Shown: positions 1-8,645 of the stretch, in pieces
Layout of the letters: each line of letters opens with the position of its first letter
Position numbering within the stretch: position 1 is the first letter of the stretch
NCBI GenBank assembly: GCA_026552955.1
Contig: JAPMTS010000003.1
Coordinates: forward strand, 129,237 to 193,236
DNA: 64,000 nt
DNA from: Candidatus Methanoperedens sp.
GTDB taxonomy: Archaea; Halobacteriota; Methanosarcinia; Methanosarcinales; Methanoperedenaceae
Direction of reading: 5' to 3'
Program-made: the position numbers and the translations under genes
The notes under the pieces: model-generated
What the model saw: the letters and a program-made list of their open reading frames with translations, nothing else
Database searches by the model: none
Told to the model about the DNA's origin: nothing

Positions 1-1679
1 ATTACGCAAACCTGCTAAAAGAACAAAAAAGGAACGAGGAAGCGGAACAGCATTATAAACAGGCGATAGAAGCTGACCCGAAACTCGCGGCGACACATTC
101 GAATTATGCGAACCTGCTATCTGAACAAAAAAGGAACGAGGAAGCAGAACAGCATTATAAACAGGCGATAGAAGCTGACCCGAAACTCGCGGCGGCGCAT
201 TATAATTACGCGAACCTGCTAAAAGAACAAAAAAGGAACGAGGAAGCGGAACAGCATTATAAACAGGCGATAGAAGCTGACCCGAAACTCGCGGCGACAC
301 ATTCGAATTACGCGATCCTGCTAAAAGAACAAAAAAGGAACGAGGAAGCGGAACAGCATTATAAACAGGCGATAGAAACGGAACCGAATTATGCGGCGGC
401 GCATTATAATTACGCGAACCTGCTAAAAGAACAAAAAAGGAACGAGGAAGCGGAACAGCATTATAAACAGGCGATAGAAGCTGACCCGAAACTCGCGGCG
501 ACACATTCGAATTACGCGATCCTGCTAAAAGAACAAAAAAGGAACGAGGAAGCGGAACAGCATTATAAACAGGCGATAGAAACTAACCCGAAATATGCGG
601 CGGCACATTCGAATTACGCGAACCTGCTAAAAGAACAAAAAAGGAACGATGAAGCGGAACAGCATTATAAACAGGCGATAGAAACTGACCCGAATTTGAT
701 CGAAGCTCATGGTGCCTATGGCCTTTTTTTAATTGAAGGTAATCAACGAGAGAACTCATGGAAAGAAACAAAAATAGCTTCCGATCTTTTTCAAAAAGCT
801 TTGCGATTCACGGAATCCCATCTGGCTAAAGCATGGTTTTATGAGGAATATTCAAAAAAATACTTAGGGCAAAATGAATTTTACGAAAGTTCAAAGGATG
901 CTTATTCAGCAGGTCAGGAATATTTAAAAGCGGCTGACATGACAGATGACGGATCGAAGGAGAAATCTGCATTTGAATTGCGCGGGAACGAGCTTATTGC
1001 AAAATCATATATCCGCAAAGAACATAAAAATCCTCCGGAATTAATTAATAATTTAAAAATAGCATCTGAATATTATAAAAAAGCTTCAGTATGCCAGGTT
1101 GGTGGAAGAGAGGAGGTATGTGCAGCATGCAGAAAAGTAATTAATGTTTTTTCGGTAGTTCTGAACTCACTTGATGATATTATTAAAGATAAGGTTCCTA
1201 TGATTAATAAAAATCAATGGAAAGATGATCTTGAAAAATCTAAGATTGTTTATGAACAGAAGGAGTCAGAAAAAGGAATCAAACTTATTGAAACCCTGAA
1301 AGCATTTATCAAATGTGTGGATGAGCTGTATGATTATAAAAAACGCAAATCGATTGTTCAGGAAAAAAGATTGAAGGATTGTTATACAAAATTAATTGAG
1401 GTTAGTGCAAATATTGAAGGCGGACTTAAGAATATCACAGATCCTGCAACTGATATCATAAAAAATTATGCACGAAAAAAAGGATATCCAATTTCAGATG
1501 ATAGTTCAATTGAAAAATCAAAGTCACCTCTTGAATTTCTAGATAAAGGATTAATTAAGGATTTAATAATTATTTTAGCCATAATCGCAGCTTGTATCGC
1601 AATACTTCAATTTCTCAAACTTGATACACAGGCTCTTGAATTTATAAGATCCATCTTTTTCAATGGAAGTTCCCCATGA
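1..1679 (+). CDS. TPR-repeat protein with C-terminal membrane anchor (5' end outside window)
   Basis: The reading frame is open from the first bases, so the N-terminus lies upstream of the window. About 240 visible residues are seven tetratricopeptide repeats of exactly 34 aa (unit begins YANLLKEQKRNEEAEQHYKQ). A non-repetitive, partly helical region of about 300 aa follows, with a cluster of cysteines near positions 1090-1130. A hydrophobic helix rich in I/L/A lies about 20 residues from the end (around 1555-1615) and probably anchors the protein in the membrane. TPRs are protein-interaction scaffolds; no catalytic domain is visible, so the partner is unknown. The stop codon overlaps the ATG of the next gene (ATGA), which suggests translational coupling. 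The methionine at 696 is internal to the frame and is not a start. Confidence 0.85.
   Translation, partial: YANLLKEQKRNEEAEQHYKQAIEADPKLAATHSNYANLLSEQKRNEEAEQHYKQAIEADPKLAAAHYNYANLLKEQKRNEEAEQHYKQAIEADPKLAATHSNYAILLKEQKRNEEAEQHYKQAIETEPNYAAAHYNYANLLKEQKRNEEAEQHYKQAIEADPKLAATHSNYAILLKEQKRNEEAEQHYKQAIETNPKYAAAHSNYANLLKEQKRNDEAEQHYKQAIETDPNLIEAHGAYGLFLIEGNQRENSWKETKIASDLFQKALRFTESHLAKAWFYEEYSKKYLGQNEFYESSKDAYSAGQEYLKAADMTDDGSKEKSAFELRGNELIAKSYIRKEHKNPPELINNLKIASEYYKKASVCQVGGREEVCAACRKVINVFSVVLNSLDDIIKDKVPMINKNQWKDDLEKSKIVYEQKESEKGIKLIETLKAFIKCVDELYDYKKRKSIVQEKRLKDCYTKLIEVSANIEGGLKNITDPATDIIKNYARKKGYPISDDSSIEKSKSPLEFLDKGLIKDLIIILAIIAACIAILQFLKLDTQALEFIRSIFFNGSSP
3..716 (+). repeat. Seven tandem 102-bp repeats encoding TPR units
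   Basis: The core GAACAAAAAAGGAACGA recurs at 21, 123, 225, 327, 429, 531 and 633, exactly 102 bp apart. About 50 bp of each unit is almost invariant at the DNA level, including silent positions. The second half of each unit alternates between a few short cassettes (GCTGACCCGAAACTCGCG, ACGGAACCGAATTATGCG and others; ACACATTCG or GCGCATTAT). The array continues beyond the left edge and decays after 700. Confidence 0.95.
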
Positions 1680-2515
1680 CCCTCCCCATCCTCGACAACC
1701 ACATGCACCTCAATCCCTCCGGCCGCTGCCTCGACGCAGTCCGCGAATTCGCGCGCGCGGGCGGCACGCATATCGTTCTTGTCTCGCTCCCACCCTGGTC
1801 GCTGGGCATCGATATAAACTCGCCTGAGGATTACAGGAAGGTGTTTGACAGGATCCTCAAAATAGCCCGGCGAGCTGAAGAAGTTGAAAAAGTGAAGGTC
1901 TTTGTGGTGCTTGGAGTACATCCTGCCGAGCTCACCAAATACTACGGGCGCCTGGGTCTTTCGCGCTCTGTGGAAATAATGAGGGGAGGGCTGGAAATTG
2001 CCAGCGAATATGTGGCCCGGGGAAAAGCCATTGGATTAAAATCAGGGCGCCCTCATTATGAAGTTGAGCCCAAAATATGGACAGAATCCAATGACATCAT
2101 GCGTTACAGCTTTGAGCTTGCAAAGGAGGCCGGATGTGCAGTACAGCTTCATACTGAAAGCGCTACAGAGGAAGGGCTTGCAGAAATTGCCGGGATTGCA
2201 AGAAGCGTGGGATTGCCGGATGGAAAAGTGATAAAGCATTTTTCACCGCCCATGATACAAATATGCGAAAAACACGGGATTTTTCCGAGCGTGCTTGCGG
2301 GTGAGAATGCGATTGAAACAGCTCTGGGTGAAGGAACGCGTTTCATGATGGAAACTGATTATATCGACGATCTTCAAAGGCCAGGTTCCGTATTGGGGCC
2401 AAAGACCGTCCCAAGAAGGACAAAACACCTTATTGATACATGGGGCGAGGATGTGTTCTGGAAGATCCATAAAGAAAATCCGGAAAAAGTGTATGGAGTG
2501 GAGATCAACCTGTAG
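1676..2515 (+). CDS. TatD-like metal-dependent hydrolase (COG1099 type)
   Basis: A 279-aa TIM-barrel hydrolase of the TatD/amidohydrolase superfamily. Visible metal-site motifs are HxH near the N-terminus (DNHMHL, H9 and H11), a histidine in QLHTE, another in IKHFSP, and an aspartate in ETDYIDD. Bacterial TatD proteins are metal-dependent DNases; the archaeal COG1099 branch has no settled substrate, so I name only the class. The start ATG overlaps the upstream TGA. The 3' end overlaps the convergent gene by 11 bases. The first 120 bases are clearly more G+C-rich than the upstream gene. Confidence 0.8.
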   Translation: MTLPILDNHMHLNPSGRCLDAVREFARAGGTHIVLVSLPPWSLGIDINSPEDYRKVFDRILKIARRAEEVEKVKVFVVLGVHPAELTKYYGRLGLSRSVEIMRGGLEIASEYVARGKAIGLKSGRPHYEVEPKIWTESNDIMRYSFELAKEAGCAVQLHTESATEEGLAEIAGIARSVGLPDGKVIKHFSPPMIQICEKHGIFPSVLAGENAIETALGEGTRFMMETDYIDDLQRPGSVLGPKTVPRRTKHLIDTWGEDVFWKIHKENPEKVYGVEINL

Positions 2516-3548
2516 AATATATCAATATCCTGGATTCTTCCTTGAATTCTGGGACTCTGAAATCCCTTGAAATAATTTTGCCACCACCCAGAACCAGCTG
2601 GATTTTTCCCCTGTCAAGAGAATAAAGCTCCTGTTCTGTTGATGACAGGTTTATTTGAATAATTCCCACATCACCCTTTTTTAGTATTGTTTTACCTTTT
2701 CCGGTCATTTTTCCTTCATAATAAAAGTGCGATTCATCAGCATTCATACCGTAATTCAATGTTGATGTAGTGGTTTTGTCGATAAATTTTACTGTTATGG
2801 AATTGAAATTAAAATCCAGATCCATTGCCTCAATGTATAGAGTAAGTCCGACAATAGGACCTTTGGATATATTTGTTCGTTCTCCCGCAATAGATGTAAT
2901 ATATAAATTCGAGGAAATATCATGGATGGTTTCCTCACCCGTTGACATGGATCCTTGATATAAATTGCCGACTGAGGTGGTCAATCTATTACCCGCAAAT
3001 ATTAAAAAAATTATTATTATGGCAATAACAAAAAAACCAAGGGTTTTACGATTTATTAATTCATAAAAAAAATTTTCTCGATGTTTCTTATCCATGAAAA
3101 TTATATTGAAATCAAAAATGAGCGATTTCAATAAGATCAACATGGGAATCAAAAGAATTATGACAAACACTAATAAAATGACTTCTGAACTGATCCCTCC
3201 TGGTTTTGTGATCCAGAAGAGGAAAATTGCAGCAAGTATTATAATATTTGAAATACTTGAAATAATTTCTAATGCAACCTTATTAATTATCCTTATTTCC
3301 ACAATATTCGGGTCATCTTTGCTGGTATCATTTTCAAATTTGACAGAATTGACATCCGTTATAAGAGTTCTCAGGAAAAAAATAAATGCAATAATAAAAA
3401 ACCCGATAATACCCATGGATAAAACATAAAAATTTTCTCCGATCATGTCTAAAAGGCTGTAATATAAAATTATTATGATTGCAGCAAAAAGAGATAGGCT
3501 GGCGTAAAGTTCCAATGCAACCTTATACCTGAATGATATTTTTATCAT
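2505..3548 (-). CDS. Multispanning membrane protein with C-terminal archaellin-like domain
   Basis: 347 aa. The N-terminal about 175 residues hold four hydrophobic helices in two similar halves, each opening with KVALE(L/I) and ending in a basic/acidic linker (RTLITD; KSLIFD). This looks like an internal duplication. A fifth helix (about 180-200) runs into SVGNLYQGSMSTGEET and DISSNLYITSI, the layout of an archaellin: hydrophobic core helix, Gln/Gly/Thr-Gly-Glu stretch, then beta-sandwich. The rest matches the archaellin beta domain pattern (KKGDVGIIQINLS; GKIQLVLGGGK; final FRVPEF). Seen: the order of these parts. Inferred: a cell-surface or sensory protein using an archaellin-type head, not a filament subunit, because the head follows four other membrane spans. 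Confidence 0.65.
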   Translation of the reverse strand: MIKISFRYKVALELYASLSLFAAIIIILYYSLLDMIGENFYVLSMGIIGFFIIAFIFFLRTLITDVNSVKFENDTSKDDPNIVEIRIINKVALEIISSISNIIILAAIFLFWITKPGGISSEVILLVFVIILLIPMLILLKSLIFDFNIIFMDKKHRENFFYELINRKTLGFFVIAIIIIFLIFAGNRLTTSVGNLYQGSMSTGEETIHDISSNLYITSIAGERTNISKGPIVGLTLYIEAMDLDFNFNSITVKFIDKTTTSTLNYGMNADESHFYYEGKMTGKGKTILKKGDVGIIQINLSSTEQELYSLDRGKIQLVLGGGKIISRDFRVPEFKEESRILIYSTG

Positions 3549-3568
3549 ATTCCTGCGTTTATTTTAAT

Positions 3569-3596
3569 TGGTTCATGCAATTTGCACTATGAACCA
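3569..3596. promoter_or_regulatory. Inverted repeat in a divergent promoter region
   Basis: TGGTTCAT (3569-3576) and ATGAACCA (3589-3596) are a perfect 8-bp inverted repeat. Inside it, GCAA-T-TTGC extends the symmetry with a 3-base bulge. It lies between the membrane/archaellin gene (leftward) and pgk (rightward), next to TATA-rich sequence at 3600-3640. It may be an operator; no regulator is identifiable. Confidence 0.45.
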
Positions 3597-3727
3597 GGGT
3601 TATATATACATATATAGAATAGTTGTTATATATCTATTCCTATCTATTATTTTTGATTAAATCTACTACATTATGAAATCCTTCAGTAAATTATAATGCT
3701 ACCCTCTTAGAATTAAAGTACTTCAAT

Positions 3728-4951
3728 ATGACTAGGGATTACCTGACTATCGATGACATTGAAATAAAAAGCAAGACGGTCTTGTGCAGGCTTGACCTTA
3801 ATTCACCCATGGACCCTAACGGGATCATTCTTGATGATAGCCGATTTAGGAGCCACATCATAACCTTAAGGGAATTGGAGGGCTCAAAAGTTGTAATACT
3901 TTCCCATCAGAGCCGTCCTGGCAAAAGCGATTTTACCACAATGGAGCCTCATGCGAAGCAGTTATCGAAATTGATGAGGCGCAATATAAATCATATTGAT
4001 GATATTTTCGGCTCTCATGCTATTGAAGCAATCAAGAAAATGAATAAAGGCGATATAATCCTGCTTGAAAATACACGCTTTTATTCGGAAGAATCGCTTG
4101 AACGCGCGCCAAAAGACCACAAAAAAACACATATGGTCAGACGTCTTGCTGCTGTTTGCGATATATTCCTGAACGATGCGTTTTCAGTTTCACACAGGTC
4201 GCATCTTTCAGTTACGGGCTTTACAGAAACATTAACAAGCGTAGCGGGAAGAATTATGGAAAAAGAGATCGATTCCCTTAACAGGGGAATGTCCTGCTCC
4301 GAGCGACCTTGCGTCTATGTGCTTGGAGGAACAAAGGTGGATGATTCCATTAAAGTAACAAATAACGTGCTTGAGCGGGGATGTGCTGACAGGGTTCTCG
4401 TTACAGGGGTCGTGGCTAATGTGTTCCTGGCAGCTTCAGGAGTAAATATTGGGGAGGTAAATATGAGTTTTATCGATAAGCAGGGCTATTTGCCCCAGAT
4501 AGAAATTGCTAAAGTTCTTCTTAAACGTTTCCCGGACAATATTGGTCTTCCCGTAGATGTTGCGTTAAATAAGGATGATGAACGGATCGAAGAAAAAATA
4601 AGTAATCTCAGGCCTGCATTGCCTATCCACGATATTGGCATTGAAACAATGGTAAAATTCTCCGAGGAAATAAGCAGGGCAAAAACTGTGGTCATGAACG
4701 GCCCTGCAGGAGTATTTGAAAATGAACCTTTCGCCCTGGGGACTCAAGAACTTATAAAGGCAGGGGCAAAATCAGGTTTTTCTGTTATAGGAGGTGGGCA
4801 TATTGCAGCAGCAGCCGAACAAATGGGTATTTCAAACAAATTCTCTCATGTAAGCACAGGAGGCGGCGCCTGTATTGATTTCCTGGCTGGTGAAAAACTG
4901 CCCGGTATTGAGGCATTAAAGGATGCTGCAAGGAAATACCGGCAAAAATAA
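3728..4951 (+). CDS. pgk: Phosphoglycerate kinase
   Basis: 407 aa, the usual length. It interconverts 1,3-bisphosphoglycerate + ADP and 3-phosphoglycerate + ATP in glycolysis/gluconeogenesis. The N-terminal substrate motif is VLCRLDLNSPMD (family: RVDFNVP), HQSRPG and ENTRFY follow, and LGGTKVDDSIKV opens the nucleotide domain. MNGPAGVFE and GGGHIAAAAE/STGGGA form the ATP-binding loops. The ATG at 3728 is the first in frame and gives the expected N-terminus; no convincing Shine-Dalgarno is visible, so a short leader is likely. ApgM is encoded 2 kb downstream and a class I aldolase at 35.2 kb, so several gluconeogenic genes share this window. Confidence 0.95.
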   Translation: MTRDYLTIDDIEIKSKTVLCRLDLNSPMDPNGIILDDSRFRSHIITLRELEGSKVVILSHQSRPGKSDFTTMEPHAKQLSKLMRRNINHIDDIFGSHAIEAIKKMNKGDIILLENTRFYSEESLERAPKDHKKTHMVRRLAAVCDIFLNDAFSVSHRSHLSVTGFTETLTSVAGRIMEKEIDSLNRGMSCSERPCVYVLGGTKVDDSIKVTNNVLERGCADRVLVTGVVANVFLAASGVNIGEVNMSFIDKQGYLPQIEIAKVLLKRFPDNIGLPVDVALNKDDERIEEKISNLRPALPIHDIGIETMVKFSEEISRAKTVVMNGPAGVFENEPFALGTQELIKAGAKSGFSVIGGGHIAAAAEQMGISNKFSHVSTGGGACIDFLAGEKLPGIEALKDAARKYRQK

Positions 4952-5546
4952 GCTTGCAGGTTTTGATTTCACAGGCAATATGGTCTTGCTTGTGGATGAT
5001 ATTATTAAAACGCATCCATTTTTCAATCATATGAGAATTGACAATATCCTTGTCGCAATATCTCCCTCAAACGGTAACAAGAATGGAGTTGTTGCAAAAC
5101 TGCGCCCCATGCTTTTCGAAGGAGGTTCCAGAACAAAAGTAGTCCGGGGAATAGAATACGCAGTCCCGGAAGTCATAATAAATCGCAGAAATATTCTTTA
5201 TATTGTTTATTTTCATTTGCCGCGTTTCCTGAATCACGGAAACCAAAAGACAAAACTGTCGACTGTCATCCATGAATTGCATCATGTTTCCCCTTTATTT
5301 AATGGTGATATCAGACGGTATTCGGGAAAGAATTATGCTCATGGCAATTCACGCAAGGACTTTGATGAACTGATAAGTATTTATACTGAAGAATATATAA
5401 AAAGTACGATTCATCCGGAATTGAGCGTTTTCTTAAAATACAGGTATGATGAGCTTAAGCGCAAATATGGGGCGATTTATGGTGATATGATACGTATTCC
5501 GCGTTTAAAAAATTCTTTATTCAAACAACCCTTGGCAAACATTTAA
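4923..5546 (+). CDS. Putative zinc metallopeptidase (HELHH)
   Basis: Up to 207 aa. The recognisable element is VIHELHHVSP, an HExxH zinc-binding motif near residue 118, followed by an Asp/Glu-rich segment (DFDELISIYTEEYIK) that could give the third ligand. No signal peptide or membrane helix is evident, so it is probably cytoplasmic. The start is uncertain: the ATG at 4923 lies inside pgk, while the ATG at 4980 avoids the overlap but begins within a conserved-looking segment (FDFTGNMVLLVDDI). The position directly after pgk implies co-transcription. Substrate unknown. Confidence 0.6.
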   Translation: MLQGNTGKNKLAGFDFTGNMVLLVDDIIKTHPFFNHMRIDNILVAISPSNGNKNGVVAKLRPMLFEGGSRTKVVRGIEYAVPEVIINRRNILYIVYFHLPRFLNHGNQKTKLSTVIHELHHVSPLFNGDIRRYSGKNYAHGNSRKDFDELISIYTEEYIKSTIHPELSVFLKYRYDELKRKYGAIYGDMIRIPRLKNSLFKQPLANI

Positions 5547-5572
5547 CCATTCAAGATATTATTTAGGCCACG

Positions 5573-6523
5573 ATGAAGAAGTTTCATTTATTGATTCAAA
5601 TCGTTATTGGATTAATTATTATTGCATTTATTTTGAGCAAACTGGATATTAACCAGTTATTTCTTGTTCTCAAAAAAACCAACATGACATATTTCATCCT
5701 TGCTTGTCTCTCCTACCTGTTCGTTAATCTGTTACTGTCATTAAGATTATCCTATCTTTTGAAAAAAATTGGGTATAAAATAAGATTTAAGAACGTATTT
5801 CTTTCACACATGGCGGGAATGATCATTGGTGATATAACTCCCGGGAGAAGCGGCTATTTTTTAACACCCACGATCTTAAAGAAAAAGGGAAGTATTCCAA
5901 TTACGGAAGGAATGGCATGTATTTTTGCTCCGCAGGGAATTGAATTTATCCTTAAAGTGGGTGGGGCTATTGCTGCTATAATTTACTTATCGCTGTATTC
6001 AAATATTGAAGAAAATACAATTATTTATGCCGGGATTGGGTCGGCAATTCTCCTTATAGTCGGGGTATTGATGTTGGTGATATCATGGAATAATGAAAGA
6101 TTGACAACAAAATTCCTGAGTAAGATTCCATTTCTTAATAAATTTACTGTAAATCTCTCTTCCTTCAAAGACAGGAGCATGCTGATCAAAGATAGCTTGA
6201 ACATTATTTTGTTAATATATACAATTGGATGGATCTTTGCAGCACTGCAGTGGTACTTTTTAGGAAAAGCTGTTGGGATCGATAATATTTCCCTTTTTGC
6301 TTTTTTCCTTCTTCATCCCCTCATTACTATTCTGATGTTTGTCCCACTGACTCCTGCCGGATTTGGACTGATGGAGTGGGTTATTATTCTCGTATTTTCA
6401 TTATTTGGTATTTCGCCGGCTCTTGGAATGGCTTTCTCGGTCCTGGTGAGAGTCAGTATTTTAGGTGTAGATTTGATCGGATTAAAGACTGTCATTACCG
6501 CATCAAGAAAATATGGTTTGTGA
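5573..6523 (+). CDS. Flippase-like integral membrane protein (UPF0104/LPG synthase TM family)
   Basis: 316 aa with about eight hydrophobic helices. The pattern near the first third (DITPGRSGYFLTP), a glycine-rich helix near PQGIEFILKVGG and the final PLTPAGFGLMEW are typical of the family that includes the membrane part of lysylphosphatidylglycerol synthase and archaeal COG0392 proteins. Members are associated with lipid or lipid-linked sugar transfer across the membrane; the substrate here is not deducible. It starts 26 bases after the metallopeptidase gene. Confidence 0.75.
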   Translation: MKKFHLLIQIVIGLIIIAFILSKLDINQLFLVLKKTNMTYFILACLSYLFVNLLLSLRLSYLLKKIGYKIRFKNVFLSHMAGMIIGDITPGRSGYFLTPTILKKKGSIPITEGMACIFAPQGIEFILKVGGAIAAIIYLSLYSNIEENTIIYAGIGSAILLIVGVLMLVISWNNERLTTKFLSKIPFLNKFTVNLSSFKDRSMLIKDSLNIILLIYTIGWIFAALQWYFLGKAVGIDNISLFAFFLLHPLITILMFVPLTPAGFGLMEWVIILVFSLFGISPALGMAFSVLVRVSILGVDLIGLKTVITASRKYGL

Positions 6524-6950
6524 AAGTCATATACAGTTAATTGACAATTCAGGAGGTCTTCCCCCCGCCACATAAAAATTTTTCCCTATCCCACGGTCAA
6601 TTTATCAGGTATATTAACGTTCTTTGTTTTAGGTTTTTGAACCGGGCAGTTTTTTTTGTAATCCTCCAAAATGCATAATATCTGATAGGGAATTCTTGCA
6701 GGATTGATAAACAAGATGCTTGAGAACAATTAATATTGTAATAGTATTATATATAAACATAAAATGATTTTTAGGCATATAACCGCATTTGATTCTCCTG
6801 AGATCTTCAAGCGGTGAATATTTGATATAATTGTTCATAAGATCCACATCTTCTGACATGATAATGATTATTGTAATAACATATATACCTATCTGTACGT
6901 TCACGTCATTAAAAAAAGTTATGAAAGTATCAAATTTCGACCTGAAATAC
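6524..6950. other. 427-bp gene-poor stretch
   Basis: It lies between the 3' ends of the flippase-like gene and apgM, which are convergent. A 91-codon GTG-initiated leftward frame (6629-6904) has no recognisable domain, no ribosome-binding site and A+T-driven isoleucine runs, so I do not call it. No repeat or RNA gene is seen. Confidence 0.5.
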
Positions 6951-8126
6951 TTAAGATATCAGTAATTTCATCAGCATGTATCCTTCTATAAGCCCAAAAA
7001 TCCCTTCTTTTGCAGCGAATTCATCATAGTTGCCCACATAATCCGCTTTTTCAGTGGAAGAGTAGATAGCAAATGGAACCGGTTCTCTTGTATGCGTTCT
7101 TATCGATAATGGAGTGGGATGGTCGGGCAAAACCATGACCTTGAAATCCCCGAACCCACCGAGTTCATTAAGCATACCCCCTACCACTTTATCGTCAAAA
7201 TCATATATCGCTTTTATCTTTGCCTCAATATTTCCCATATGTCCGGCTTCATCAGGTGCTTCGACATGCACAAGGACAAAATCCCGCTCTTTTAAGGATG
7301 CCAGGGCATACTGCGCTTTTCCGGAAAAATTAGTATCCAGGTATCCGGTAGCACCCGGAACATCGATGATATTAAGACCGGCATACTTCCCGATCCCTTT
7401 TAACAGGTCTACCGCTGAAATGATAGAACCTGAAATCCCGAACATATGCTTAAATAGAGGCATGTCCGGCGCTCTTCCCTGTCCCCATGGCCAGATGAGA
7501 TTAGCTACGTTCTTTCCCGCTTTTTTTCTGTTATTATTGACCTCATGGTTTTCAAGAATGGGTTTTGAATCCCTGATGAGTGATATCAGGAACTCCGAGG
7601 ATTCACCATGCGGCATTACATCCTCAATGGATTGACCCACTACATCATGAGGCGGGGTACACTGCGCAAACTCTCCCTGTTTCATTACAAGCAGGTGCCT
7701 GTAACTCACACCAGCATGAAATCGGCAGGAATTGCCAAGTTCTTTATCAACAGCTTTGATCAGGATACCCGCTTCCTCACTGGAAATATGGCCTGAGCTA
7801 TAATCTGCGAGCAATCCATTTTTCTCGGTGATAAGATTGCACCGAAAAGCGATCTCATCTTTTTGCAGTTTTATTCCGATACTTGCTGCTTCAAGAGGCC
7901 CGCGTCCTGAATAATATTTTTGTGGATCATATCCCATAATAGAAAGATTTGCCACATCGCTTCCGGGCGGCTTATCATCGGGTACGGTCCTGGCAAGGCC
8001 GCATTTTCCGTGTTTTGCGATAAAATCCATATTTGGGGTATCTGCAGCTTGAAGGGGGGTTAAACCTCCAAGTTCCGGAATTGGATAGTCGGCCATTCCA
8101 TCGCCAACAAGGACAATATATTTCAT
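6951..8126 (-). CDS. apgM: Cofactor-independent phosphoglycerate mutase, archaeal type
   Basis: 391 aa from the ATG at 8126 (start MKYIVLVGDGMADYP). It interconverts 3- and 2-phosphoglycerate without 2,3-bisphosphoglycerate and belongs to the alkaline phosphatase superfamily. Metal and phosphate motifs: GDGMAD at the N-terminus, PGSDVANLSIMGYD with the nucleophilic serine, HVEAPDEAGHMG, and LPDHPTP near the C-terminus. The frame can be extended nine codons to a TTG at 8153, but the family N-terminus and a G-rich stretch just before 8126 favour the ATG. Confidence 0.92.
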   Translation of the reverse strand: MKYIVLVGDGMADYPIPELGGLTPLQAADTPNMDFIAKHGKCGLARTVPDDKPPGSDVANLSIMGYDPQKYYSGRGPLEAASIGIKLQKDEIAFRCNLITEKNGLLADYSSGHISSEEAGILIKAVDKELGNSCRFHAGVSYRHLLVMKQGEFAQCTPPHDVVGQSIEDVMPHGESSEFLISLIRDSKPILENHEVNNNRKKAGKNVANLIWPWGQGRAPDMPLFKHMFGISGSIISAVDLLKGIGKYAGLNIIDVPGATGYLDTNFSGKAQYALASLKERDFVLVHVEAPDEAGHMGNIEAKIKAIYDFDDKVVGGMLNELGGFGDFKVMVLPDHPTPLSIRTHTREPVPFAIYSSTEKADYVGNYDEFAAKEGIFGLIEGYMLMKLLIS

Positions 8127-8168
8127 GTCCCCCAAGAAGAATTGCTTACACAATAAAATATCGGTTGA

Positions 8169-8528
8169 TCAGGATTTAGCCAAAACAGCGATTACGAGAA
8201 CAAGGACAACTACGAATTGGGGCACTACATACCATTTTACCAGCTTATGAAGCCCTACAACGCGGATATTCAGTTCATTCAAATCCTCTGAAAGTTTCTT
8301 GACTGAATCATCGGTTTGTGGTGATGAGGGAACTGCTATCACAGGGTTAACATTCTGTTCCACAGGTTGTGCGGCTTTTACAACAGGCGTAGTTCTTACA
8401 TTCTGATTGGAATATGGTTTTTTTGGTTTTACTGCGGGTCTGACCTTTTCTATTACTTTGAAATTGGGATCTTTCCCTTTACCTAGAGTCTGGAATATCT
8501 GGTCTTCCGTTACATCAATTATTGACAT
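8169..8528 (-). CDS. Small tail-anchored protein of unknown function
   Basis: 119 aa. A soluble N-terminus, a Pro/Val/Gln-rich low-complexity linker (about 30-75), a short helical stretch, then one hydrophobic helix (about 98-117) ending in Lys-Ser. The topology suggests a tail-anchored protein facing the cytoplasm. It is not a family I recognise. It lies between infB and apgM in the same orientation and may be co-transcribed with them. Confidence 0.6.
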   Translation of the reverse strand: MSIIDVTEDQIFQTLGKGKDPNFKVIEKVRPAVKPKKPYSNQNVRTTPVVKAAQPVEQNVNPVIAVPSSPQTDDSVKKLSEDLNELNIRVVGLHKLVKWYVVPQFVVVLVLVIAVLAKS

Positions 8529-8645
8529 TATATGTTGTACCCTCTTACGAAATTATTACGTTATACCATTATATAATTGTTATTGTGTGGTGGGTGTGAA
8601 CAATCTCATTACCATGCGTTTTTCTTCTGGCATCCATCTCTTATT

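Noticed and set aside
1-716. Direct repeats that could be read as a CRISPR-like array
   Set aside because: The period is an exact multiple of three, the units translate as TPR helices, and there are no unique spacers.
6629-6904. Leftward 91-codon frame
   Set aside because: GTG start without ribosome-binding site, no domain, and composition driven by A+T-rich DNA.
8127-8153. TTG start for apgM nine codons upstream
   Set aside because: The ATG at 8126 gives the standard family N-terminus.
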